Source: Tetraselmis striata | Taxonomy: Eukaryota > Chlorophyta > Chlorodendrophyceae > Chlorodendrales > Chlorodendraceae | Length of the DNA stretch: 64,000 bases | NCBI GenBank assembly: GCA_006384855.1 | Contig: VCJN01001421.1 | Coordinates: 62,001 to 126,000 of the forward strand | Direction: 5' to 3' | Part shown: positions 1-9,904 of the stretch, in pieces | How the letters are laid out: the number at the start of each line of letters is the position of its first letter | Numbering within the stretch: position 1 is the first letter of the stretch | Position numbers and translations under genes: made by a program | Notes under the pieces: model-generated | What the model saw: only the letters and a program-made list of their open reading frames with translations | The model's database searches: none | Told to the model about the DNA's origin: nothing

Positions 1-437
1 TGGTCCACCCCTACGAATTACTTAGCACAAACCGCCATTACTTAATAGGAACCTAGCACAGCTAGGCTTATATGCCCGCTTTGCCGATCAACTTCTACGC
101 ACTTTCCGTCCCTCAATTGCCGGACATGGGGGTTAAGCCGCCAGCCTCGGCAGTTGCTTAGCCAGACTTGGCATCCCGTACCGTGTCCATGGCTTCGCAG
201 CTCTGCCGCCGGCACACGCCGAATACGCTTACTCCGGCGCTTGCTGCCGCGGGGTTGCGCACGCATGCACGCACGGTGATACGCCGCCGACGCCGCCACG
301 CTTACTTCCACCAGCTTCGCCAGCCGCAGCTTCGCACGCCGTTCCGCCGACATACGAAACGCACGAATCCCCCCCCCCCCCCCCGTCCCCGCGTCATGTA
401 TAATATATTCGAGGCGACTATGCGGGGCGCATCACAC

Positions 438-460
438 CACTGTGAGATTCAGATGTGACA
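438..460 (+). repeat. Element end, left (CACTGTGAGA type), copy 1
   Basis: Starts CACTGTGAGATTCAG and runs through ATGTGAC. The same word starts at 5531 and appears inverted, ending in CTCACAGTG, at 12156 and 14631. Homology to copy 3 stops exactly at its first base, which supports a true element boundary. The CACT start recalls CACTA-type elements, but no clear 3-bp target duplication is visible and no transposase was recognised. Confidence 0.65.
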
Positions 461-929
461 TACGGGTGACGAAGCACTACTACTAGCGACTATTATTTAT
501 CCGTGAAGGCTGCTGCTGCTGGCGGCACGTCCATCCAGTTACGTGCGAGTACATCCGGCGTTATTGCCGGCGAGCGATAAATCCTTTTTGTAATCATTCT
601 GGTAGTCGTACTAGCCCGGTGACGTGTTACATGGCACTGACGTAAAGATCCTTGTAAGGTACAAGGTTGTCCGTGTAGTACCGGGTAGTACGCGATATAT
701 TTATCAAGCCGGTACCGGGTATCTAGTACGAACCCGGGCGCGATGACGAGTCGTCCTGTGGATAACTACGACTATTAGTACATGGGAGCGCAAATCGCAG
801 CCGTACTATTCGGCTAGGGGCCTGCCCGCCGTCCGATCAAAGGTCATCATCGGGCGGTTTGGCTGCCATGTTTTGCCAAAGAGTGCTCACGTTACATAAA
901 TATTTGCGAGGGGGGTAAGGGGGCGGGGG

Positions 930-1511
930 CTACTGCTTGTTCTTGTTCTTGCGTGCCCGGGGGACCCTCCGCTTCGACGATCTCGCTGCCTCCGCCTCCG
1001 CCTCCGCCTCCGCCTGCGCCTCCGACTCCGCCTCCGACTCCGCGACCGTCAGTTTCTTACCTCGGCGCTTCTTCACTGGCCTCTTCCGCTTCTTGTCATC
1101 CGTCAGTGTCTTCACCACCCCGGGAGGCTGTGCCGTCGACGACGCCGCCATGAGCTTCCTTACCTTGGCGTCGGGACGCCCCCTGTGCCCAGACGCCCAC
1201 AACAAGCCACAATCGTTTCGCCTTTAAGCGGCTGAGGATGCGGCCTCCTCGGCCACCACGAGTTGCGCCGCTGGCACTGTGGAAGCCTTGGCGTTGAGGT
1301 GGGCCTTACGGCGCTCCCGGACGAATCTGCGCGCGGCACAAGTTAGCGACGAGTGGGTGCGTGCTAATGTGGAGGGTGGAGTGCTTTGTTGCGCGCCCAC
1401 CTTGTCACGCGTTTCCTCATGTCTTTCTCGTCCTCCTCGATGCCGGCGGCGCGGACACGCGAGACAACAAGGCTCGCCGCCCACTTTTGCCCGGGGGGCG
1501 AGGTCTGCCAT
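930..1511 (-). pseudogene. Deleted copy of the two-exon MADL gene (copy 1)
   Basis: Same gene as 12790-13921, on the opposite strand. The start (MADL then APRAK) and the Lys/Arg-rich C-terminus (KKRKRPVKKRRG, then SKRRVPRARKNK) are kept. About 475 bp of the exon 1 equivalent are missing after the RAK codons, and about 90 bp are missing near the end. The frame closes at the equivalent of AASAAW, where the intact copy reads Trp. The intron is still present, so this is a DNA-level copy and not a processed one. A TATAAATA-type box lies upstream on the minus strand (1633-1640). Confidence 0.6.
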
Positions 1512-1632
1512 GGCGCTGTGAGCGGTGAAGGGGGGGGGGGGGCGGCTGAGGTGGAGAAACTAACACCTAGTCGGCGACCGCCTTCCGCAGCAGTCAACGA
1601 CACATCGGAGGCGAGGAGCAGCGCGCCACTAC

Positions 1633-1640
1633 TATTTATA
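1633..1640 (-). promoter_or_regulatory. TATA-type box, copy 1
   Basis: TATAAATA on the minus strand about 120 bp upstream of the MADL start codon, conserved in all three copies (also 6933-6940, and 12664-12671 on the plus strand). Position and conservation suggest a core promoter. Confidence 0.5.
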
Positions 1641-1789
1641 TGCACGTATTGTCAAGAGCTAGTCGGTGCGGCATTGTGTCGGTGTAATTTCGCAATGTTT
1701 ACTGTTGAAGTAGCACGGCGTAATGAATACGCGGTTTCACCGAGTGAATCCGGGATAATATGTGCGGTAGGGCGCGCGTATATGTGCGC

Positions 1790-1860
1790 GACGAATGTGC
1801 GCGGATGTGCGCAGCGTTGTGCGGCGGTGTGCGGCGGTGTGCGGCGGTGTGCACCGATGT
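1790..1860. repeat. Short tandem TGTGCGGCGG repeats upstream of the MADL promoter
   Basis: Roughly 10-bp units with core GTGTGCGGCG, repeated with variation about 100-200 bp upstream of the TATA box. The same place in copy 2 (7090-7160) and the inverted copy (12430-12520, TGCACA-rich version) also holds such repeats, though the unit has drifted. They could be binding sites for a protein of the element. That is inference only. Confidence 0.45.
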
Positions 1861-2329
1861 GAATATAGTGTGAATATTATATCGGCCGTAGACGATCGGG
1901 TCTGGCAGCACCGCCCGTGCTTGTAAATAAGCGACAATGGATCACGTCATGCTCCGGTTGTACTCCTACACTTCCTCCACTTTGGCGGGTGGGGGGGGGG
2001 GGGCGGGGGGGGGGGGGGGGGTCCTGTCCTTATTACTTGCTTGCATCGGTGGACGTGCTGGATATGGAGGTCACCGGGCACATGCATCGCGTGGTTTCGT
2101 AGCAGTTCATTCGCGCCTCCTCGTCTTGTTTGCAATCGTCGCCCTAATCCAATGCAGGGTGAGTAGCGGGACACTGTGCCCCCCCCCCCCCCCCGGTTTA
2201 TGTAAACAAATATCTAGCCGTGCATGCGCCGCAATCGGTACCCAAGGAGCGGGGTATGTGACAGTGGTTTCGGAGCAGTGCAAGCATTCCGTGCGTGTGC
2301 ACAAGCACGTACGACTGGGAATGAGGCGG

Positions 2330-4760
2330 GGGTTGCGGATGGAGTGCATTGGCGGTGCATAGAATAGCGTGTTCCTGGGGTTTTGGTGCATCAGACGCCG
2401 TATTCCCATCCATCCGGCACGGAATGTCCGGTTTTCACACATTTGTGTGTGAATATAGTGTGAATATTACGCGTCTTTTACGCCGGGTGGATGGGCATCC
2501 GGCGTCCGATGCACCCCAATTATTTACAGCACGCTAGTCTACGCACCGCCAATGCACTCCGCAAGCCCCGCCTCCATCCGCGTGGGAACCGGTAGTAAGT
2601 GTTGTTGTGTGCGCACATCGTGACAACATTACACGGTGGCAATTGCAATTAGCGGTGCATAATGTGAAGGCGTTTTCGAAATCGACAGAGAATGAGGCGG
2701 TGCTGGCGGAGTGCATTGGCGGTGCATAGAATAGCGTGTTGCTGGGGTTTTGGCTGCATCGGACGCCGTATTCCCACCCATCCGGCACGGAATGTCCGGT
2801 TTTCACACATTTGCGTGTGAATATATATAGTGTGAATATTACGTACGCGTCTTTTACGCTGGGTGGATGGGCATCCGGCGTCCGATGCACCCCAATTATT
2901 TGCAGCACGCTAGTCTACGCACCGCCAGTGCACTCCGCAAGCCCCGCCTCCATCCGCGTGGGAACCGGTAGTAAGTGTTGTTGTGTGCGCACATCGTGAC
3001 AACATTACACGGTGGCAATTGCAATTAGCGGTGGATAATGTGAAGGCGTTTTCGAAATCGACAGAGAATGAGGCGGTGCTGGCGGAGTGCATTGGCGGTG
3101 CATAGAATAGCGTGTTGCTAGGGTTTTGGCTGCATCGGGCGCCGTGTTCCCATCAATCCGGCACGGAATGTCCGGTTTTCACACATTTGTGTGTGAATAT
3201 AGTGTGAATATTACGCGTCTTTTACGCCGGGTGGATGGGCATCCGGCGTCCGATGCACCCCAATTATTTGCAGCACGCTAGTCTGTGCACCGCCAATGCA
3301 CTCCGCAAGCCCCGCCTCCATCCGCGTGGGAACCGGTAGTAAGTGTTGTTGTGTGCGCACATCGTGACAACATTACACGGTGGCAATTGCAATTAGCGGT
3401 GGATAATGTGAAGGCGTTTTCGAAATCGACACAGAATGAGGCGGTGCTGGCGGAGTGCATTGGCGGTGCATAGAATAGCGTGTTGCTGGGGTTTTGGCTG
3501 CATCGGACGCCGTATTCCCACCCATCCGGCACGGAATGTCCAGTTTTAACACATTTGTGTGTTAATATAGTGTGAATATTACGCGTCTTTACGCCGGGTG
3601 GATGGGCATCCGGCGTCCGATGCACCCCAATTATTTGCAGCACGCTAGTCTGTGCACTCCGCAAGCCCCGCCTCCATCCGCGTGGGAACCGGTAGTAAGT
3701 GTTGTTGTGTGCGCACATCGTGACAACATTACACGGTGGCAATTGCAATTAGCGGTGGATAATGTGAAGGCGTTTTCGAAATCGACAGAGAATGAGGCGG
3801 TGCTGGCGGAGTGCATTGGCGGTGCATAGAATAGCGTGTTGCTGGGGTTTTGGCTGCATCGGGCGCCGTGTTCCCATCAATCCGGCACGGAATGTCCGGT
3901 TTTCACACATTTGTGTGTGAATATAGTGTGAATATTACGCGTCTTTTACGCCGGGTGGATGGGCATCCGGCGTCCGATGCACCCCAATTATTTGCAGCAC
4001 GCTAGTCTGTGCACCGCCAATGCACTCCGCAAGCCCCGCCTCCATCCGCGTGGGAACCGGTAGTAAGTGTTGTTGTGTGCGCACATCGTGACAACATTAC
4101 ACGGTGGCAATTGCAATTAGCGGTGGATAATGTGAAGGCGTTTTCGAAATCGACAGAGAATGAGGCGGTGCTGGCGGAGTGCATTGGCGGTGCATAGAAT
4201 AGCGTGTTGCTGGGGTTTTGGCTGCATCGGACGCCGTATTCCCACCCATCCGGCACGGAATGTCCAGTTTTAACACATTTGTGTGTTAATATAGCGTGAA
4301 TATTACGCGTCTTTACGCCGGGTGGATGGGCATCCGGCGTCCGATGCACCCCAATTATTTGCAGCACGCTAGTCTGTGCACTCCGCAAGCCCCGCCTCCA
4401 TCCGCGTGGGAACCGGTAGTAAGTGTTGTTGTGTGCGCACATCGTGACAACATTACACGGTGGCAATTGCAATTAGCGGTGGATAATGTGAAGGCGTTTT
4501 CGAAATCGACAGAGAATGAGGCGGTGCTGGCGGAGTGCATTGGCGGTGCATAGAATTGCTGGGGTTTTGGCTGCATCGGACGCCGTATTCCCACCCATCC
4601 GGCACGGAATGTCCGGTTTCACACATTTGCGTGTGAATATATATATAGTGTGAATATTACGTACGCGTCTTTTACGCCGGGTGGATGGGCATCCGGCGTC
4701 CGATGCACCCCGAATCTCACCAACACGCTACTCTACGCACCCCCAACGCACTCCGCCAGC
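2330..4760. repeat. Palindromic satellite array, about 360-bp period, about six copies
   Basis: The word GCACTCCGCAAGCCCCGCC recurs near 2555, 2930, 3299, 3657, 4022 and 4379, giving periods of about 357-375 bp. Within each period the arm CGGAGTGCATTGGCGGTGCA ... TGCATCGGACGCCG recurs as its reverse complement about 80 bp away, so every unit can fold into a long hairpin. The loop holds a second small palindrome (TTCACACATTTGTGTGTGAA). A diverged last unit ends near 4760. ORFs across the array on both strands are by-products of the repeat, with MHSASTAS-type frames repeated once per period. Confidence 0.85.
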
Positions 4761-4983
4761 CCCGCCTCTTTCCGCGCAGGTCCTACGTTCCATTGTATGT
4801 ATATACATACGTACATGTACTGCTCCGAAACCAGCCCAAACTTAATGAGTGCACAAGTGTAAATGGGGGGGGGGGGGGTGGGGGGGGGATGTGGCGGCGG
4901 GGCATCCACTCACACATACCCCGGCGATGCATGACAGATATTACATGCCGTGGCGGGTCGGCGGGCCGACCCGGCGGGGGGGT

Positions 4984-5014
<31 letters not shown>
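4984..5014 (+). repeat. Run of 31 G
   Basis: An uninterrupted G run, matched by a shorter run in copy 2 (about 8438-8462). It is one of the longest of many G or C runs in the window. Confidence 0.9.
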
Positions 5015-5015
<1 letters not shown>

Positions 5016-5530
5016 CTATTCAACAACACGTGCGACAGTGTCGTTTCGTGGAGCAGTATATGTGCCCGGCCTCATTTATACCGCCCCCTACCTGCGCTGC
5101 ATGGTACACCCCTACAAATTACTTAGCACAAACCGCCATTACTTAATAGGAACCTAGCACAGCTAGGCTTATATGCCCGCTTTGCCGATCAACTTCTACG
5201 CACTTTCCGTCCCTCAACCGCCGGACATGGGGGTTAAGCCGCCAGCCTCGGCAGTTGCTTAGCCAGACTTGGCATCCCGTACCGTGTCCATGGCTTCGCA
5301 GCTCTGCCGCCGGCACACGCCGAGTCCGGCGCTTGCTGCCGCGGGGTTGCGCACGCATGCACGCACGGTAATACGCCGCCGACGCCGCCACGCTTACTTC
5401 CACCAGCTTCGCCAGCCGCAGCTTCGCACGCCGTTCCGCCGACATACGAAACGCACGAATCCCCCCCCCCCCCCCCCGTCCCCGCGTCATGTATAATATA
5501 TTCGAGGCGACTATGCGGGGCGCATCACAC

Positions 5531-5553
5531 CACTGTGAGATTCAGATGTGACA
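5531..5553 (+). repeat. Element end, left (CACTGTGAGA type), copy 2
   Basis: Same sequence as the end at 438, with the same left flank (GCGCATCACAC), in the second tandem unit. Confidence 0.65.
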
Positions 5554-6213
5554 TACGGGTGACGAAGCACTACTACTAGCGACTATTATTTATCCGTGAA
5601 GGCTGCTGCTGGTGGCGGCACGTCCATCCAGTTACGTGCGAGTACATCCGGCGCTATTGCCGGCGGGCGATAAATCCTTTTTGTAATCATTCTGGTAGTC
5701 GTACTAGCCCGGTGACGTGTTACATGGCACTGACGTAAAGATCCTTGTAAGGTACAAGGTTGTCCGTGTAGTACCGGGTAGTACGCGATATATTTATTAA
5801 GCCGGTACCGGGTATCTAGTACGAACCCGGGCGCGATGACGAGTCGTCCTGTGGATAACTACGACTATTAGTACATGGGAGCGCAAATCGCAGCCGTACT
5901 ATTCGGCTAGGGGCCTGCCTGCCGTCCGATCAAAGGTCATCATCGGGCGGTTTGGCTGCCATGTTTTGCCAAAGAGTGCTCACGTTACATAAATATTTGC
6001 GAGGGGGAAGGGGGCAGGCATCGGTTTGCCGAAGAATGTTTAAATTACAATATTCGCGATTGCTGCCGTCGGGGCATGTGGCGGGGGGCGGGGGGGGGGG
6101 GGGAGGCGGGCGGGCGTGGTCCCCCCGCCGCCCCCCCCCCCCCCCCCCCCCCCCAACCCGCCGCCCGCCGCTCCCGCCGGGGGAGTGAGGGGAGGGGGGT
6201 AAGGGGGCGGGGG

Positions 6214-6807
6214 CTACTGCTTGTTCTTGTTCTTGCGTGCCCGGGGGACCCTCCGCTTCGACGATCTCGCTGCCTCCGCCTCCGCCTCCGCCTCCGACTC
6301 CGCCTCCGCTTGCGCCTCCGACTCCGCCTCCGACTCCGCGACCGTCAGTTTCTTACCTCGGCGCTTCTTCACTGGCCTCTTCCGCTTCTTGTCATCCGTC
6401 AGTGTCTTCACCACCCCGGGAGGCTGTGCCGTCGACGACGCCGCCATGAGCTTCCTTACCTTGGCGTCGGGACGCCCCCTGTGCCCAGACGCCCACAACA
6501 AGCCACAATCGTTTCGCCTTTAAGCGGCTGAGGATGCGGCCTCCTCGGCCACCACGAGTTGCGCCGCTGGCACTGTGGAAGCCTTGGCGTTGAGGTGGGC
6601 CTTACGGCGCTCCCGGACGAACCTGCGCGCGGCACAAGTTAGCGACGAGTGGGTGCGTGCTAATGTGGAGGGTGGAGTGCTTTGTTGCGCGCCCACCTTG
6701 TCACGCGTTTCCTCATGTCTTTCTCGTCCTCCTCGATGCCGGCGGCGCGGACACGCGAGACAACAAGACTCGCCGCCCACTTTTGCCCGGGGGTCGAGGT
6801 CTGCCAT
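6214..6807 (-). pseudogene. Deleted copy of the two-exon MADL gene (copy 2)
   Basis: Nearly identical to the copy at 930-1511, with the same internal deletion and the same early stop, so the deletion is older than the tandem duplication. The acidic Glu/Ala repeat (AESEAESEAQAEAESEAEAE) is a few codons longer than in copy 1, an in-frame 6-bp slippage. The TATA-type box is at 6933-6940 on the minus strand. Confidence 0.6.
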
Positions 6808-6932
6808 GGCGCTGTGAGCGGTGAAGGGGGGGGGGGGGGGGGCGGCTGAGGTGGGGAAACTAACACCCAGTCGACGACCGCCTTCCGCAGCAGTCAACGA
6901 CACATCGGAGGCGAGGAGCAGCGCGCCACTAC

Positions 6933-6940
6933 TATTTATA
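6933..6940 (-). promoter_or_regulatory. TATA-type box, copy 2
   Basis: Same box and spacing as at 1633 and 12664. Confidence 0.45.
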
Positions 6941-7599
6941 TGCACGTATTGTCAAGAGCTAGTCGGCGCGGCATTGTGTCGGTGTAATTTCGCAATGTTT
7001 ATTGTTGAAGTAGCACGGCGTAATGAATACGCGGTTTCACCGAGTGAATCCGGGATAATATGTGCGGTAGGGCGCGCGTATATGTGCGCGACGAATGTGC
7101 GCGGATGTGCGCAGCGTTGTGCGGCGGTGTGCGGCGGTGTGCGGCGGTGTGCACCGATGTGAATATGGTGTGAATATTATATCGGCCGTAGACGATCGGG
7201 TCTGGCAGCACCGCCCGTGCTTGTAAATAAGCGACAATGGATCACGTCATGCTCCGGTTGTACTCCTACACTTCCTCCACTTTGGCGGGTGGGGGGGGGG
7301 GGGGGTCCTGTCCTTATTACTTGCTTGCATCGGTGGACGTGCTGGATATGGAGGTCACCGGGCACATGCATCGCGTGGTTTCGTAGCAGTTCATTCGCGC
7401 CTCCTCGTCTTGTTTGCAATCGTCGCCCTAATCCAATGCAGGGTGAGTAGCGGGACACTGTGCCCCCCCCCCCCCGGTTTATGTAAACAAATATCTAGCC
7501 GTGCATGCGCCGCAATCGGTACCCAATGAGCGGGGTATGTGACAGTGGTTTCGGAGCAGTGCAAGCATTCCGTGCGTGTGCACAAGCACGTACGACTGG

Positions 7600-8260
7600 G
7601 AATGAGGCGGGGGTTGCGGATGGAGTGCATTGGCGGTGCATAGAATAGCGTGTTCCTGGGGTTTTGGTGCATCAGACGCCGCATTCCCATCCATCCGGCA
7701 CGGAATGTCCGGTTTTCACACATTTGTGTGTGAATATAGTGTGAATATTACGCGTCTTTTACGCCGGGTGGATGGGCATCCGGCGTCCGATGCACCCCAA
7801 TTATTTGCAGCACGCTACTCTACGCACCGCCAATGCACTCCGCAAGCCCCGCCTCCATCCGCGTGGGAACCGGTAGTAAGTGTTGTTGTGTGCGCACATC
7901 GTGACAACATTACACGGTGGCAATTGCAATTAGCGGTGGATAATGTGAAGGCGTTTTCGAAATCGACACAGAATGAGGCGGTGCTGGCGGAGTGCATTGG
8001 CGGTGCATAGAATAGCGTGTTGCTGGGGTTTTGGCTGCATCGGACGCCGTATTCCCACCCATCCGGCACGGAATGTCCGGTTTTCACACATTTGCGTGTG
8101 AATATATTTATAGTGTGAATATTACGTACGCGTATTTTACGCTGGGTGGATGGGCATCCGGCGTCCGATGCACCCCGAATCTCACCAACACGCTACTCTA
8201 CGCACCCCCAATGCAATCCGCCAGCCCCGCCTCTTTCGGCGCAGGTCCTACGTTCCATTG
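7600..8260. repeat. Palindromic satellite, short array in copy 2
   Basis: One full period and two partial periods of the satellite at 2330-4760, including the diverged last unit. The difference from copy 1 is a change in repeat number. Confidence 0.8.
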
Positions 8261-8549
8261 TATGTATATACATACGTACATGTACTGCTCCGAAACCAGC
8301 CCAAACTTAATGAGTGCACAAGTGTAAATGGGGGGGGGGGGGGGGGGGGGGATGTGGCGGCGGGGCATCCACTCACACATACCCCGGCGATGCATGACAG
8401 ATATTACATGCCGTGGCGGGTCGGCGGGCCGACCCGGCGGGGGGGGGGGGGGGGGGGGGGGGTCTATTCAACTACACGTGCGACAGTGTCGTTTCGTGGA
8501 GCAGTATATGTGCCCGGCCTCATTTATACCGCCCCCTACCTGCGCTGCA

Positions 8550-8974
8550 TGGTACACCCCTACAAATTACTTAGCACAAACCGCCATTACTTAATAGGAA
8601 CCTAGCACAGCCAGGCTTATATGCCCGCTTTGCCGATCAACTTCTACGCACTTCCCGTCCCTCAACCGCCGGACATGGGGGTTAAGCCGCCAGCCTCGGC
8701 AGTTGCTTAGCCAGACTTGGCATCCCGTACCGTGTCCATGGCTTCGCAGCTCTGCCGCCGGCACACGCCGAGTCCGGCGCTTGCTGCCGCGGGGTTGCGC
8801 ACGCATGCACGCACGGTAATACGCCGCCGACGCTGCCACGCTTACTTCTACCAACTTCGCCAGCCGCAGCTTCGCACGCCGTTCCGCCGACATACGAAAC
8901 GCACGAATCCCCCCCCCCCCCCCCCCGTCCCCGCGTCATGTATAATATATTCGAGGCGACTATGCGGGGCGCAG
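8550..8974. repeat. Tandem complex repeat unit, copy 3 (first 425 bp only)
   Basis: Third copy of the start of the unit. It follows copies 1 and 2 to the words GCGCAGCACAC, exactly where the other copies enter the CACTGTGAGA end, and then continues into unrelated sequence with the cysteine-rich ORF. It therefore looks like the site without the inserted element, and it fixes the left boundary of that element. Confidence 0.75.
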
Positions 8975-9128
8975 CACACGCCGCGGCGTGGGTCGGCGGA
9001 GCGGCAGGCGGCGGGAGCCCTAATGGCCGGGCAGTATCCACACCCACACCGGCACCGCCGCTCACCTCCGACGCGGATGAACCGCCTCCCAAAGGAAACA
9101 TGCCGGTTGGTGGTAAGCCTAGCAGGCG

Positions 9129-9815
9129 TTGGGTGCCGGCGATGGAGCTGTCGCGTCAGGAACCGCACCGCATGTGGAGCAACACATGGCGGTGCCGGCC
9201 CCACCTATGTCTAGGGCCACCTCCTCACAACACCCCCCCACGACGGCGTCGGCCACCACCGACGGCGCCGTTGCGGGGGGGGACGCCCTGCCAGGCGACG
9301 ATGATGCGCCTGGTGCGCCGCGTCAAGAGGCGGAGGAGGCCGTGGTCGAGGCGACTGATAGGGCTGAGGGGGTTGTCGAGGCGAGCGAGGCTGCGCTCGC
9401 GCCACCCGCCCCGCAGCCACCTGCGGGACATGCCGACTTGCTCGTGGCCATGTTGACCGGAGCACTACGAGTAGTGGCGGGAGGCGGCCACATGCACTAT
9501 CATGTGCGTGTCCTGGCCGGACGCCCGTCATGCGTGTACTGCGGCCAACGGACGGACTGGGAGTGTTGCTGCGACGGCACCCCGGCTTGGTGCGGCCCCA
9601 AGTACCCATGCATGGCGACCCATCAGCGGGCAGTCCCCGGCCCGACCACGGCCGCGGTGAGGGCGGAGTTCCGCCATGCCAGGGACGCGTTCCACGACGC
9701 GACTCGCGCCGCCGTGTGTGAGGCTTCCGAGAAGGCACGTGCGGCTGGTAGGGTGCGCAGGGTGAGGCGGCGGACGGCCCGGGAGATGATGGAGAGCGAG
9801 ACATGCCGTCACTGA
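9129..9815 (+). CDS. ORF with piggyBac-like C-terminal cysteine-rich domain (probable transposon fragment)
   Basis: An open frame of about 228 codons. The first 110 or so residues are Ala/Pro/Glu-rich and look disordered. Residues about 130-165 hold the pattern CVYCGQ ... ECCCD ... CGPKYPC ... H. This resembles the C-x2-C ... C-C ... C ... C-x3-H cysteine-rich tail of piggyBac-type transposases (DDE_Tnp_1_7 family). A basic tail follows (RVRRVRRRTAREMM). No DDE catalytic core precedes it: the upstream sequence is the truncated third repeat unit. It is therefore either a C-terminal remnant or a stand-alone zinc-binding protein. The start codon is uncertain, because the frame from 8938 also runs into this region in another phase. 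The family match is from memory of the motif only. Confidence 0.4.
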   Translation: MGAGDGAVASGTAPHVEQHMAVPAPPMSRATSSQHPPTTASATTDGAVAGGDALPGDDDAPGAPRQEAEEAVVEATDRAEGVVEASEAALAPPAPQPPAGHADLLVAMLTGALRVVAGGGHMHYHVRVLAGRPSCVYCGQRTDWECCCDGTPAWCGPKYPCMATHQRAVPGPTTAAVRAEFRHARDAFHDATRAAVCEASEKARAAGRVRRVRRRTAREMMESETCRH

Positions 9816-9904
9816 GGTCGGGTGCAATGTTATTGGGTGGGGCACACGGGCGTGTAACACTTGCACTTGCGCGTATGGCTGGGTTACATCTAGGCGGCGT
9901 CACA

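Larger units (their letters stand above)
1..5101. repeat. Tandem complex repeat unit, copy 1
   Basis: The first of three head-to-tail copies of one unit. Position 1 matches 5102 and 8550 nearly base for base. In order it holds a short GC-rich segment (1-437), a CACTGTGAGA-type element end at 438, about 490 bp without a gene, a deleted copy of the two-exon gene (minus strand), its TATA-type promoter, about 450 bp of unique sequence with G tracts (1870-2330), the palindromic satellite array (2330-4760) and a G-rich tail (4860-5014). ORFs in 1-437 on both strands are low-complexity Arg/Pro-rich frames that I do not take as genes. Compared with copy 2 it lacks about 180 bp near 910 and has more satellite periods. 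Confidence 0.85.
5102..8549. repeat. Tandem complex repeat unit, copy 2
   Basis: Second direct copy of the unit at 1-5101, closely similar throughout. It is shorter mainly because the palindromic satellite has about one full period (7720-8010) plus flanking half-periods instead of about six. It keeps an extra segment at about 6010-6195, with a G run then a C run, that copy 1 lacks and the inverted copy (13925-14130) also has. This makes copy 2 the less deleted left-hand version. Confidence 0.85.

Noticed and set aside
2500-4600. Repeated ORFs of 60-156 codons on both strands (MHSASTAS- and MHRQCTPQ-type)
   Set aside because: They recur once per satellite period, exist equally on both strands and follow the palindrome. 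They are by-products of the repeat.
2330-4760. CRISPR-like array
   Set aside because: The repeats are about 360 bp and contiguous, with no unique spacers, and the sequence is eukaryotic.
8717-9214. 165-codon plus-strand ORF crossing the copy 3 boundary
   Set aside because: It joins repeat-unit sequence to unrelated DNA and is dominated by poly-Pro from a C run.
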